DNA of 64,000 nt from Ornithodoros turicata. Taxonomy: Eukaryota; Arthropoda; Arachnida; Ixodida; Argasidae. Below the pieces are notes generated by a model. It saw only the letters and a list, made by a program, of their open reading frames with translations, was not told the DNA's origin and did no database searches. The stretch spans positions 38,624,143 through 38,688,142 of the forward strand of contig NC_088207.1 of the NCBI RefSeq assembly GCF_037126465.1, given 5' to 3'. This document shows positions 1 to 11,464 of this stretch, piece after piece (position 1 is the stretch's first letter; each line of letters opens with the position of its first letter). A program made the translations under genes and the position numbers.

Positions 1-1418
1 GAGAGTTGTGCTCACGATAAACATACTTCTTCGATTGCATAAAAAATGATCAACGAGACTTCTGTGGAGTGTGTGCGCCCGTCTCGCCCAATGTGGGAAA
101 GCGAAAAAAGAAGAAAAAGCGAAAGAAGAACTTTTTACTTTCTTTCAAGAACACCCGGAAAATATCGACCCGCGTCTCACACACCGGTGATTCGCAGGAA
201 ACCTACGAGTGTCGAAGCAATGGGCACGTGGAACAGTGTACGTCCGTCCTTGGCACCACGTGGTAGCCAGACTGTGTTTGTGGTTTACGCTAAAATTGTG
301 TAGCTGTAGCATGCAAAAATTTAACGATTTTTCTAGACATTAAGAGGCTTTCAATAAAAAATTAATAGCATTTGAAAAAATATTTTTGTGTTTTGATATA
401 TATTTTAAAAAATGTACTGCCAGAGGTAGTTCTGTAAAGCTACGTCGCTTTTAAACGCGTTTGGCACAATGCAAAAAGATGTAGCATTTTTCTTGTGGTT
501 GTCAGGATCGAATTTACCAAAGCAGCAAAGCGTCTTGCCCAAAGATTTGCTGGCAGTATTGGCCAATATTGTACCGACACTGTCCAGCCAGTATTGGGTC
601 AATTAGGGCCAATATGTTGCTTACGTATAATCCATGGACGCTTGCCGTCTTTTCCTTGTCATACAAATTGCAAGCTGGGGGTGGATATGTTTATTAAAAA
701 AAGAAAGGAAATGTCAGCCAGGCAAAGAGCCGGCTTGCTATTACAAAGAAAAAAGGATGGAGAAAAACAAAAAACGAGAAGAAGGAAAAAAGGAAAGAAA
801 GAAAGAAAAGAGTAAGCTGGGGGTTCCCCATACTACTTAGTGCATTAGGTTATCGTCGTCCATGAAAATAACCGAAATAACTCTTGCGCTGTAGCTGCAC
901 GGGGGCGCTAAAGAGGTTGTGACACTAAAGTCACTGGATTGGGGAACTTTGACTTTGTCTCAGTGACGTTATGTGACACTTTGCTTTGTGCGGCTCATTA
1001 CATCATGCACGCGTTATACTGCACGCGAGAGCATTGAAAAAAAGAATTACAAGTGATTTTTTTTCTGCTCGTTGTACTCTGCGAGATACAGACCCTCGAA
1101 CATTCGTACGCGTGAAGCTCTGGCGTCAGGGGAGCGAAAGCTACGGTCATTCCCATTGGTTCTCGCAAGCACGTGATCTCTCTCGCGCTGCCTCACTGGA
1201 GCAGTCGGTATTTCGCGACGCCGATTTTCTTCGCGTCTATTACCCGCTGTGCTTTAAAACTTGGAACGAACTTTCACACAGACGCAAATAAATGTATTTC
1301 ACATTTACGTGACAAAACTTGTGGCGACGTGTCATAAGACCTTTGCGCTGCAGTTTTCGAAGGATTGATAATCTGGACATTCCGAGATAGCGCAACTTCC
1401 ATCCTGCATGTCTTATCT
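1..1418. other. intergenic, no gene recognised
   Basis: AT-rich intergenic DNA with purine-rich low-complexity stretches (about 690-815). No open frame here has splice signals or family resemblance that I can support. A CCAATATTGG-type repeat at 526-625 is listed separately. Confidence 0.5.
526..625. repeat. CCAATATTGG-type motif repeat, copy 1
   Basis: The stretch reiterates variants of TTGGC/CCAATAT (gcagtattggccaatattg, cagtattgggtcaattaggg, gccaatatgttgc). The same words recur at 21718-21785 and 22075-22272, so this is a dispersed family rather than chance. Its class is unknown to me. Confidence 0.5.
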
Positions 1419-1690
1419 GACCAGCGGCATGGGCGAGTGGATGAAGCTCCAAGGTAGCGCTGTAGGATGTGGTGGTGTGGAATCCTACCACCGGCTGTAC
1501 TATCTGAGGCTTTTCCTGGGTTTTCCGGCAGATATTCTAAATTGCTGTCTGCATAGTTTCCCCTGAAGTCTGCCCATGGCGCATACTGACCCCGTTGTCC
1601 CCCACTCCGTCCTGCAGTCCTCTCCCCATCTGACCACGCTGCTCATAGCCACAGTTGCTTCGCAGCACTCACGGAATTTTAAAAAAAAAA
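1419..1690 (+). mobile_element. tRNA-derived SINE (Ruka-like), near full length
   Basis: A tRNA-like head with a degenerate B box (gtggaatcctaccaccggct) is followed by the family body: 'gaggcttttcctgggttttcc', a 'cccctgaagtctgccca' block, a pyrimidine-rich 'ccactccgtcctgc' block, then 'ctcatagccacagttgcttcg' and a terminal A run at 1678-1690. At least four other copies in the window share this order. SINEs of this type are Pol III transcribed and mobilised by LINE machinery. The A box is decayed, so the copy is probably inactive. Confidence 0.85.
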
Positions 1691-1711
1691 CGAGCCGGGT
1701 TTTCCATCCTC

Positions 1712-1802
1712 ATGTAGGTGATGCAGCTCGTCGACAGGGACAAAGGACACAACTGCATTAGTTGCGTCCTTTGTCTTGGTCGTCCAGTTGCTTCACCTAC
1801 AT
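1712..1802. repeat. short inverted repeat (hairpin)
   Basis: The left arm begins 'atgtaggtgatgcagctcg' and the right arm ends 'cagttgcttcacctacat'. The inner arms 'gacaaaggacacaact' and 'agttgcgtcctttgtc' pair around a loop of a few bases at about 1757. It directly follows the poly-A of the preceding SINE. Confidence 0.7.
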
Positions 1803-3416
1803 GCACACCCCGTTTCCAAACGTTGCTTCCATCCTGTTTCATACGGGCGGCGTGTACCAACATACATATGCATGCAACAACCAGATAATGCTTTGCTGCA
1901 CTGCAAGGCGAACAAAGAAAGCGAACGCCGCGTTTAGTGCACCTCGAGTACCCGCCCTGGCGGCAGAGGGGGACGTTGTGTGATGTACGAGTGACATCGT
2001 TAAAAACTGGATTAGTGTTACACATACACACACGAAATGAACCGACAACCCTTTTCGAACGACGAGTCACTCTGGCAGATATAAATAGGCAGAAGCGAAT
2101 GACGTACGAGACAAGAAAGTCAATTGCGTGTACAGAGTACAAATATATCTCTTATAGGCGTGGCCATCTGTGTACATTTCTCATTCACTTAAACGAAATT
2201 GGGATAACACAGGCGCGAGTATTTCTATTACGAGCACAGTTACGGGCAGCATTACGAGAACGCAACGCTTCTCGCATCCATTTATAGAAGGTAACACCTA
2301 ATTTCCCAATTAAAGTAACGTGCGATATGACGTTATCGCGGTTCGGAGAAAAACGCTTCATTACGCATTCACCGGGTCTCATTTTCATCGAGCAGGAATA
2401 AGGATATGCGGATATACATATAATGCGGTATATATCTAGGCCCAACGCGGGCACAACTCAATTAATTCTCGCAGAGGGGACTTCGAACGGAGCGGTTTCC
2501 GTTTTGGAAACTTCCCCGTGGTACGCAACCCTTTCCAGCAGGTGCGTCAGTCTCCTTCTGTGGGAATGGGCCAAGGGAGCATCGAGGGGTAGAGCGGCTA
2601 CGTTGTGAGTGACCTACAGCGAAAAGAGAAAAGGATTTGTGACCCGGAAATTGGCGCCTAGTGACCCTCCCTTTCGGTCGTGCAATTTCTCCCCTCGTGT
2701 CACAGGAGTAGGAAGCCGGTGGAACATGTCTGGTTGGCTGAGGCTTACGTTTGCAATGGAGGGTTGCGCTTGACAGGTCGACATTTTGTGAGCGTTCGAG
2801 AGTGGAGCAAAAGGCCATGTCGAATCGACGGCTGAGGTGCGGTAACTGCGCAAGCGGCCGACGCTTCCGCTTTCTAAGAACGTCACGGGGGTTTCCTTTT
2901 TTTGTTTTTGTTGTGGGCAGGCACGTGTAGGTGCAAAATATGTAGTGTGCTCGTGCTGGTAGGAGTCTCGTGGGACAGGAAAAAGAGCAAGGTCTGCTCT
3001 CAGAGTTATTGGCGACACGGCACGCTTCAGCGGAAGGTATCAGGAGGTGACGGATTGAAGTCACTCGTTGATTGGAGGTCGGCCGATCAGTTATCCGAAT
3101 GCATCCCGAGTGCGATCCGATGACACAACGAGAAGAATGGGTCAGAAACGTGCTCAGCGGCTATGTGGTGATCCGGCGTAGGCACAGTAGCGTGCGGCTC
3201 TAGAACGCGAGGGAACAAATAAAGGAAGGGAAGCTCATGGAAGTAAATTGCGAATCCGTACTTTAGAACCGCTTTTTATTTGCAAAATTTGTTAATTCTT
3301 GTGTGTATCGGCGAAAGGCTAAGGTGGTTCAAAGCTCCCTTGCATCAACACAAGTGAAAATAAACTGCGTACAGTTCAGAGTCAGAAACTGTGAAGGTGG
3401 TTGTTGAATAGTCCCT
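1803..3416. other. intergenic, no gene recognised
   Basis: Several overlapping frames of 60-200 codons lie here on both strands (the longest at 2462-3064, minus). None shows a recognisable domain, and they overlap one another in different frames, as expected for GC-richer noncoding DNA. Confidence 0.45.
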
Positions 3417-3554
3417 TTATTTTATTTTTTAATTCCGCGTTAGCGCCGCGAAGCAACTGTGGCTAGGAGCGGCGTACAGACATGAACAGATGGAGAGAGG
3501 ACAGCAGGAAGGAGTGGGGAACAAGGGGATTAGTATGCGTCCTGGGCCGACTTC
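3417..3554 (-). mobile_element. Ruka-like SINE, 3' fragment
   Basis: A T-rich stretch (the poly-A tail in reverse) is followed by 'gttagcgccgcgaagcaact', 'gtggctaggagcggcgtaca' and the body as far as 'gtcctgggccgacttc'. The tRNA-like head is missing, a usual 5' truncation of a minus-strand insertion. Confidence 0.8.
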
Positions 3555-4569
3555 TACTTCCGACTTCTACAATCATTTCGTAGCCACATAAAAGTAACCC
3601 ATTGCCACGTTAGATACTCTGTCATCTGTAGCCTCCGAATGTTTTACGGGAACTCTGTCTTTGCACGATGTCGAACTTCATTTTTAAAGTACAGTACCCA
3701 TTTGAGAGAGGGCGGACAGCTGCGGAAAACACTGAGGGTCATAAAGCCGAATGAATTATTTTGAAGTGTCTAAATTATTATTTCTGTTTTGCGAATCCTA
3801 CTCGGTTTTTCATACTCGCTTCAGCGAAGTAGGTCTCTTCCTCCAGCTTCCTGGATAATTATGAATAAATCATGAAAGTAACGAACAGAGAAGGCAAAAA
3901 AGTGGGTATTTCATGACTAAGATGCTTTGCGCCAAAAAGAAAAAAAAGAAAGAACGAGGGGACGACAAAAGAACAAAAATGGAGAAAATGACGATGGGCG
4001 AATGGGTGGGAGGAACAACCACAGCTATGTTGGTACAGCGTTTGCATATTTTCCTCGTAGTGCACGCCTAGGGATATTATTTTTTAGATGTTTTTTCATT
4101 AAAAATGCGCATATTTTCTTCTTCAGATCTCTGTTTAACTTTTCCGCTACACTGTTCCCCACGACCTTCGCGACGTTGACAGTTTTAAAAAACCGTCGCC
4201 AGCACCAACCATCATCCACCTGATTAATCACTCGGATATTGTTAATCGTATTTTTTTCGAATCGTCGACTGACGTCACAGACTCCTACGAGAAATCACCT
4301 GATATGCGAGTGTGGAGTAACTTTTCGCTTTTAACTATAGATTTGGCTATATTTGAAGCTGAACTATTAAACTCAATTCAAAATTTAAAAATGCAGATAA
4401 GAAACCATGGTTGAACGTCGTGTGTACACAGATCTCTTGCCTTTATTTGTCTTCGCGTCCCCGACTTGTCTAGCGAGTGTCCTTACCCTCTCCTTTATGT
4501 TAAATAATATTAAATGGAATTGTAGACTTTTAAGTAATTTCTGATACAGTCTAAAAGCCTCAAGTCGTG
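3555..4569. other. intergenic, no gene recognised
   Basis: AT-rich noncoding DNA. A TGACGTCA palindrome occurs at about 4270, with no associated gene visible. Confidence 0.4.
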
Positions 4570-4735
4570 AGCCCTCTGCACAGGGGACAGGGTATAGTTT
4601 GGATAAACCACGCGACAGAATGTCAGTCCACTCACAGGAAAGCGATAAGGGGGTATTCGTAGACCGCCCTGGATCCACAGAAGAAAACACGTGCGCCACA
4701 CCTTGAAGTCTTATCCCCTTGTTTGGGAGAGGGAC
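4570..4735 (-). repeat. dispersed repeat copy 1 (partner at about 23060-23230)
   Basis: Read on the minus strand, this contains 'ggtgtggcgcacgtgttttc', then 'ggcggtctacgaatacc', 'gtgagtggactgacat' and 'gtggtttatccaaac'. The plus strand at about 23067-23210 has the same blocks in the same order and spacing. The class is unknown. Frames read through both copies, but each shows differences and stops. Confidence 0.6.
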
Positions 4736-4857
4736 CAATCAGCACGCTCCACGGGCAATAGGGGAGAGGGGAGACTGGGGAGCTGCGCAGAGAGCTGACC
4801 TACTTGCGTTGCATATCTCCAACAGAAACGGTCCTTCTTCTGGGTTTTTCGAGACGT

Positions 4858-5085
4858 CCGTTTTTTTTTCTTGTGTGTGTGTTAGCGCCGCGAAGCAACT
4901 GTGGCTATGTGCGGCGTACAGACGTGGACAGGTGGAGAGAGTACAGCAGGAGGAAGTGGGGGACATGGGGGTTAGTCAGTTTGCCTCCTGGGCCAACTTC
5001 AGGGGGAACTGTGTCGACATTCGTCTGGAAAGTCTACTGGACACCACGCGGGATTCGAACCCGTGTAACCTCACGATCTCGGCGT
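4858..5085 (-). mobile_element. Ruka-like SINE with tRNA-like head
   Basis: A poly-T at 4860-4869, then 'gttagcgccgcgaagcaact' and the full body, ending in a clear B-box-like 'gggattcgaacccgtgtaac' read in reverse. The order of blocks matches the copy at 21425-21678 in the opposite orientation. Confidence 0.85.
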
Positions 5086-6900
5086 AAAAATAGACGTCCG
5101 TCAAGAATTATATTTACCCAACGACTGAACACGACAGCAACCCTTCTCCGCACATTAAACGTGACAAGCAGATCCATGACTGCTCTTTCACCGTAAGCTT
5201 GCACAGCGCTAACAACCTTCACAAGGAACCATCTTGTTCCTCAGCATCGCATTACGACGATACACAACACTCGCATTCAGACCCAATTAGCCACACACGG
5301 GAAAGAACATCAACGTAAAAAAATTTAAAATGTCCGGCTTTTCCGGGGGTATACCTTTCGTCACATCGGGGTATTAAGTGTGTGATTCATGTTGCTGAAC
5401 GGATGCTAATGTTGTTAGGAGAGTGTTAAACGAGTCCCTCAACTGTGTCCTCTTTCCAAGTCGCCATTGCGATCATTTATCATAGCCTAGACGACCATCG
5501 CGTGCCTTAGGCTCTGTTCGAACCAGTTCACGTTTAAAAGTGAAAGTACAGGAGGAGGAAAAGTGCTCTAAGTGGCTACACTGCACCCGTGGGGTAATCG
5601 GCACAATACAAAGTACGCATCAATAATATTGTCAGATAGTCGCATTAATAATAGCTGTTGCTGGTGAACCACAATTTGAAGCACGTGAGAAAGCCGGCGC
5701 TGTCGTGTTGGGTGTAGAAATTGGGAAGCGAATGGCAAATAGATGACATTACCGAAACCCTGGGAGTTCAGCGAGGCTGAGTAATAAACCACGTGGTTCC
5801 TGCTTATAATCCAATGAGCGGGAACTGATGATCCACTGTGCGCGGGATTGGCTCGTGTAAAAGATTGCAGTTGGCAGTGTTGGGTTCTAACTTTCTGGAT
5901 TTATTTATTTTTTAATGCCGCTGAGGTACGTTCATTACATGTAGGGCAAACCAGTGGGCGCGGTTTTTATGTTGGACTTCAGTGAAGTCCATCCATTGAT
6001 CTCTGTAAGTTGTGGAAGAATGGCCTGCGTGTATTCGGAAGGATTATGATGGGGGAGCCCTCATGTTGGTCGACATGTAAAACCCTCCCTTGTCTTTGTT
6101 GTGGTTCCCGAGCAACGTACATGAGGCGACTAATGCGAGTATAGTATTTCTATTTCATACTCTGGTTTTGCGACCATCATGCAGGTGAACATAACGTGCA
6201 GGGCAGGGTATACGAACCATGGTTGCCACTTTCTGCAACTGACAACCACGTAAATAGCCGTGTTGGAAAGGCTTCGAATATGTACATATATCGTCTTTGT
6301 CCATCATATGACGGTTCAGATTCTAAATATAGTCAGCTCATGAACAGAAGAATTTTTCTCTACTTATTTTTTTCTTATATACTCCCTTCTACGCCTTCTT
6401 ATTTTTATTTTTTTCTGCTTGAGAGCTGCTGCGTGAGGCTTCTTTTTTCTATTCTTTTGTTTTGTTTTTAAAACGCTACTTTTCTCCGGCCATTCACTAA
6501 ATGTTTCGCTTACAGCGTACATGCGTTTTCCAACAACCGTCTGCAAAAGCGGAACACAATGCTCTTCCGAAACAAGGAAGACGCAAAGAGGTGGGAAAAC
6601 CAGCACGTTCACGAGCACTCTCGACTCCGGAGCGGGGATTTTCCTCCGGAGTCGCGCGCCTGGCTGTGCTGCCCTCGATTTCCCGTTTCATTTGACACAG
6701 ACGAGTGTTTGCAGAGGACTGTCGATAAATGATCCGCGCATTATTATCGGTCGAGGTAATCGCACCCGATATCTTCGCTGAGGGGGAATAAAATTATCTT
6801 TTCCGCGTTTGCGAGTCCGATTAGTGTAATTGGACTAGGTTGCTATAGGGCAGATTACGGGCACGTGTTGCGAGCTGCTCAATTACGCTTAAGCTTAGAC
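5086..6900. other. intergenic, no gene recognised
   Basis: No exon-like segment or recognisable repeat could be supported. The stretch at 6330-6480 is strongly T-rich. Confidence 0.4.
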
Positions 6901-7065
6901 AAAAGAACAGGGAAAGGTGACAGAAATGGTAACAGAAACGGAGTCGGTATAATACCGGGAATATAGCCGATAACCGGTAAGAGAAACAGAAACGGATATC
7001 GCACACTCGGAGTACGTGAAATAGAAACGGAAACGAATATTATTTCTGGTAATAATTTGCAGAAC
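6901..7065. repeat. AACGGAAACGG-word repeat, copy 1
   Basis: Degenerate reiteration of 'gtaacagaaacgg', 'aagagaaacagaaacgg' and 'atagaaacggaaacg' around self-complementary 'ataccgggaatatagcc' and 'gataaccggtaaga'. The same vocabulary recurs at 7566-7760. Confidence 0.5.
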
Positions 7066-7565
7066 CCGAGTTATTGTTATCATTTGCCGTATTATTTACA
7101 TAAAATTACGAAATAAAACTGAATGAGGCGAACTAAAATTAACTGAGGAAGTAAAGCTAGAATAAACTATCAAACTGGAACATATAAGAAAATAGTATGC
7201 GAAGGAAGTTGTGACGATTAGAAAAAAATATTTGAACAAGACCTCCGTGCAGCAGTCTGCACTTCATCAGGTTAAATAGTATGCAACTTAAATAGTCGGC
7301 AGTAAACAGAGGAATCACGGTTCTTTTCGCTCATGGTGACTCGCAAGTCGTAAGCATGTGCAACATTTGTCAAAACCACATTCAAGTGTTAGCTGGTATT
7401 CAAAGAAACTACTACGTACTATATTTTTGAATAGGTGGCCCCTGTTGTGTGATCCCTGGAGAATGTATATGTAGAGGTATTACATTTTGTGACAGTCTCA
7501 AAGCCCCTCCCCCCACCCCAAGAAAAAGGAAGGAAGAAAGAAAAAGGGGGGATACAACGAACCCG

Positions 7566-7760
7566 GGGGAGGAGTGGTACCGGTACCTGGAACGGAATCG
7601 TAACGGAAACGAATCCAACGATGGCGGTAACTCAAACAGAAACAATTCTGGACCCGTCACCGGAGGCGGTAACGGAAACCAAAAAAGATTCCGTTACCTT
7701 TCCCTGCATTCACGTTTTCGGTACAGTTTCTGGCTAAAGTGCCGGTACACACTTAAAAGC
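7566..7760. repeat. AACGGAAACGG-word repeat, copy 2
   Basis: Contains 'ggtaccggtacctggaacgg', 'cgtaacggaaacgaatcc', 'ggcggtaacggaaacc' and the inverted counterpart 'gattccgttacctttccc', ending in 'gtgccggtacac'. Forward and inverted copies of one word near each end suggest a MITE-like or foldback element, possibly with its other end at 6901-7065. The outer limits are not clear. Confidence 0.45.
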
Positions 7761-9734
7761 TATATTTATTTTATTTCGTACTATAAATCAACCTCGCGAT
7801 GTTCGTATTATATGTATCGCAAGCCTCGTGATGTTTTTGCGTTCGGTGCCGAGTTAAATTTATTCAATTATTGCAGCAAATCTAATTCGTAATTGTTAGT
7901 TAATTTAATAATACGATATAATTAATTAAATAAATAAAATTCAAAACCATAAATTGTTACTTCTACGCCCAAGACGTCGCGGACCCCTCCACCGGTGAGT
8001 CCCTTCCTTTTTATTTGATCTTTCCTTTTCCTTCTGTTTTGTGAGCCGTCAACTGTATATTCACCACTACATTATGTAAGTTCAACGGTGCACCCCGCAA
8101 AAATCCTCGCGTCACATCCCTTTGCTACAGAGGAAAACGAAGGGAAGTATTCGGGAAACATTTCCGCAAGAGTCATGGTGCCGCAGCAAAGAAACTCCTT
8201 GCTGCGAAACGCGACACCCGCCACAACACGCTGTTTTTCTTTTCTTGTTCCCCTTGTGGGCAAATCAGTTCGTTCCCATGACGCGGTCGAACTCGCGTGA
8301 CTTTTGTGATACACGACACTTTCACATCAAAGTGCAAAGCGACGATACTGCACTGTTACCAGCAAAGTGAGCATTGTTACCCCCTCGTATGCCTCATGCA
8401 CTGTGTGACATGCGGGAATGCACGTATCGCGCTACTGCAACTCATCATCTCTACGTGTCAGTGGTATAGTTTCCGGTGTTGTTTGTTTGTTTTGATTGGG
8501 GTTGTTTTTAAGGGCGAGGGCAATAATATGTTCAGCGCCATATGTGGCCAAGCAAAAGACAGAAAGAGAGAATAGAATATATGAATTCGTGAATACCGTG
8601 CATTCATTGGTTCCATTTGCTAACATTAATGAGTTTTACTTTCTGAGTTTCTTCATTTACCTTTTACTAAGGGCGAGAGGAGGCTATGGCACAGGAGTAG
8701 CAAAGTTTACATAATGCCTTGCCAACACGTACCTGAGCTTGGAGGAAGAGACAAAGATGATTTACGTTCTGTTCATTTGTCTTTTCTCTCAAGCTCTGGA
8801 CATGTTTCCCAATGTCAAGTATGCAGCAGCTGGCTTGCATATTACTTTTATTTTCCACTTTACATGATCAAATGATCAAATTTTCTTAGGACTTCTGAAG
8901 CAGCCCATCAAGCAATCAGTCGTATAAAGTAAATAAACGCAAATAAAGTAAAAATCGCACGGCCACCTTCGCACACTGTTATCATCACTTTTAGCTTCAT
9001 GTTTCAACGCCGAACGCAAGGAAAAAGCAAGCAAAGAAGTGAAAATACAAAATACAAATGAGCCAAACTCAATACATGGTAATCTCACCGTACACTGTTC
9101 GGCGTGTGATGTCAAGAAATATGAATTGTTTTAAATAGGATTAACCTTGTGTAGAAATTATGCAGCAAAATTAAGCGTAGTTTTGCCGCATTATTACAGC
9201 TCGTGTAGTTTCTAAGTCTGCGTGTTAGAACATATCGAGTTATAAGATTCAAGCCGACAATAATTTTTTCAAATTAACGGCCAAAACCCCCAATATAATA
9301 CGCTCACGAAACGCCGCTATCCCGCGAATATAACTTACCAGAATAGCATAGGAGCAGATGACAGCAACGAGACGTCGTTTCAGCCGACCACAGCATCCCA
9401 TTCTGCTTCTGCATACCACATTAAACCACTCCGACGCGCAGATGAGAAAAAAAACTCCTTTCAAAAGAAACCTTGAATCCGGTTCTTCCTTACGCACCAC
9501 ACCACATGGCCCACGGAAGATCAGGAGACACCACAAAAGATCACACGGGGGAAGAAGATGCGACTGCAGCAGAAGGAGCGCGACCGAGCACTGAGAGCAG
9601 AGAGAAGCTTTCCTCCAGCGGGTGCCTTCCGGACGGGCCTGGCGAGGGGAGACCTCCTTCTTGCCAGCGAGGAATTCTTGGTTGCATACTCCCACTACAA
9701 AGCCGCATCAACCCTACGCACGCTTGGGAGCGGT
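7761..9734. other. intergenic, no gene recognised
   Basis: AT-rich DNA with scattered short frames only. No splice-flanked or domain-bearing segment seen. Confidence 0.4.
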
Positions 9735-9940
9735 CTTTTTTTTTTTTTTTCGTGTTGGCGCCGCGAAGCAACTGTGGCGATGAGCGGAATATAGATGTCG
9801 GCAGATGGAGAGCGGACAACAGGAATGAGTGGGGGCACGGGGGGTTAGTATGCCACCTGGGCCGACTGTGCCGACATCCGTCTTGAAAGTCTTCTGGAAA
9901 ACCCAGGGAAAACCTCAGATGGTATAGCCGATGGTAGGAT
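9735..9940 (-). mobile_element. Ruka-like SINE
   Basis: A poly-T run at 9735-9750, then 'ttggcgccgcgaagcaactg' and the body as far as 'aacccagggaaaacctcaga'. The tRNA-like head is degenerate after about 9925. Confidence 0.8.
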
Positions 9941-10061
9941 ATACCTCACCTTGACCTAACCACCTGCAGTGATAGAACGAGTAATGCAAAATGCATGTGA
10001 AGAACACACTAGAAGGAACATGATGGACTAGTTGCATATGGTCGAGTAGATAAAAGCATCT

Positions 10062-10331
10062 GCTCGCCAGCAGGGTCGTGTTGAAGACTAGGAGATGGTG
10101 GGTTCGAATCCTACCACTGGCTGTGCTGCCTGAGGCTTTCCCTGGGTTTCCCCGCAGACTGTCCAGACGAATGTCGGCACGCTTCCCTCGAAGTTGGCCC
10201 AGGACGCTCACTAACTCCTCCCCCTGTCTCCCACTCCTTCGTCGGTCCTGTCATCTCTCCACCTGTTCACGTCTTTACGCCGCTCATAACCACAGTTGCT
10301 TCGCGGCGCTAACACGGAATAAAAAAGAAAA
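10062..10331 (+). mobile_element. Ruka-like SINE, full length
   Basis: The head carries a good Pol III B box ('ggtgggttcgaatcctacca'). The standard body follows, ending 'cgcggcgctaacacggaata' and an A-rich tail. This and the copy at 21425 are the best-preserved family members here. Confidence 0.88.
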
Positions 10332-10470
10332 CTTCATGAAAAGTAATTGAAGCAAACAGACTAACACAGCACAGGCCTAAGAACAAATATTTGAGAATGT
10401 GAGGAGAGTGTGTTCGGGTCCTTTTTGTTGAATGAGTCCCCATTGGCAAGCCGTCGATTACACAATAGAG

Positions 10471-10694
10471 TAGAGGCATGCGCAACCTGGGAGGTACCCG
10501 GGTTCGAATCCCGGTGCCGGCTGTGCTGTCTGGGGCTTTTCCTGGGTTTTCCTCCTCAGACGCTTTCAGACATATGTTGGCACAGTTCCCTTAAAAGTCG
10601 GCCCAGGACGCACATTCCCCCAGGGCGTCAGTCGTGACGTTGCCCACATGCGTGAGGCCGACAACGGCAAGCCCTTTCACCATCACCACCACCA
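10471..10694 (+). mobile_element. second tRNA-derived SINE family, copy 1
   Basis: The B-box-like head 'acccgggttcgaatcccggt' resembles the Ruka head, but the body differs: 'gcgtcagtcgtgacgttgcc', then 'gaggccgacaacggcaagcc' and a (CAYCAC)n-type end 'ccatcaccaccaccag' instead of poly-A. Copies at 40711-40936 and 41076-41270 share this body and end. Confidence 0.75.
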
Positions 10695-11197
10695 GAGGCG
10701 TGCGCACTTGTCCAAGAAATGCGTGGTGAGATCGATTCCCGCAGCTGTCTCGCTTTTGGGACGACTGCCATATATCAATATTTCATAGCAAAATAAATCA
10801 CCGCATTCAAAGTCCCTCTTCTACCACGGCACCATGGCACATGGCCATCAAACCATGCCACAAAGTCGCTGGCGTCCGTGACAGGCCGGTTTGGCTACGC
10901 TCAGAGATGCCATCCACAACAGGAGAAAGGAATGGTTGTCGAATCGTTAGACTGGCAGCATATTCCCCGCACTCCAAACGCAGGTGCTACCAATGCTTCA
11001 TCCTGATCTGGCCTGAACGGGCTAAACTGCACTAATTTAAATCTGATTTTCAAATGCATGGATTTAGATATCAGGTGCTGGATTTTTACCGCCTGCTGAA
11101 GCACCAGTGACGCTATGAGGCTGACCTCTGCTGTGAATAACCAGCTTCAGCACCTCACCGATTAGTCAATAACTGAGACAACAGTGCGTTACACAAT

Positions 11198-11203
11198 TTT
11201 AAT
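11198..11203 (-). terminator. candidate poly(A) signal (ATTAAA)
   Basis: On the minus strand this reads ATTAAA, the commonest variant poly(A) signal, about 260 bp past the stop codon of the 11465-15373 frame. A downstream GU-rich element was not evaluated, so it is only a candidate. Confidence 0.35.
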
Positions 11204-11464
11204 GCCCTGTCATAGCTATAGGGTTCCAAACTTGTTCCAAAAATAATAACAATAATAGGCGCCGGGAATGAAGCTATTCAGATGGCTAAACATTCATGGT
11301 AATAGGCTCCGAAGGTGGCCTCTTGAGCAGTGTTTCTTCAATGGCTGCGAAGAATCTGTGTGTAAAAGGTAGCGGTGAAATAGCTTCATTAAGCCACCTT
11401 CATATAGGGGTACCTTCAGCAACTCCGCGGTGTCCGTTAAACTGAAAGTACATGTATCGAGACA

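Noticed and set aside
2462..3064. 200-codon minus-strand frame
   Set aside because: No domain, splice sites or consistent codon pattern, and another frame overlaps it. Treated as chance in GC-richer DNA.
10078..10140. tRNA gene from the B-box-like 'ggttcgaatcc' sequences
   Set aside because: These sit in SINE heads followed by the SINE body. No complete cloverleaf with paired acceptor stem was found at any of them.
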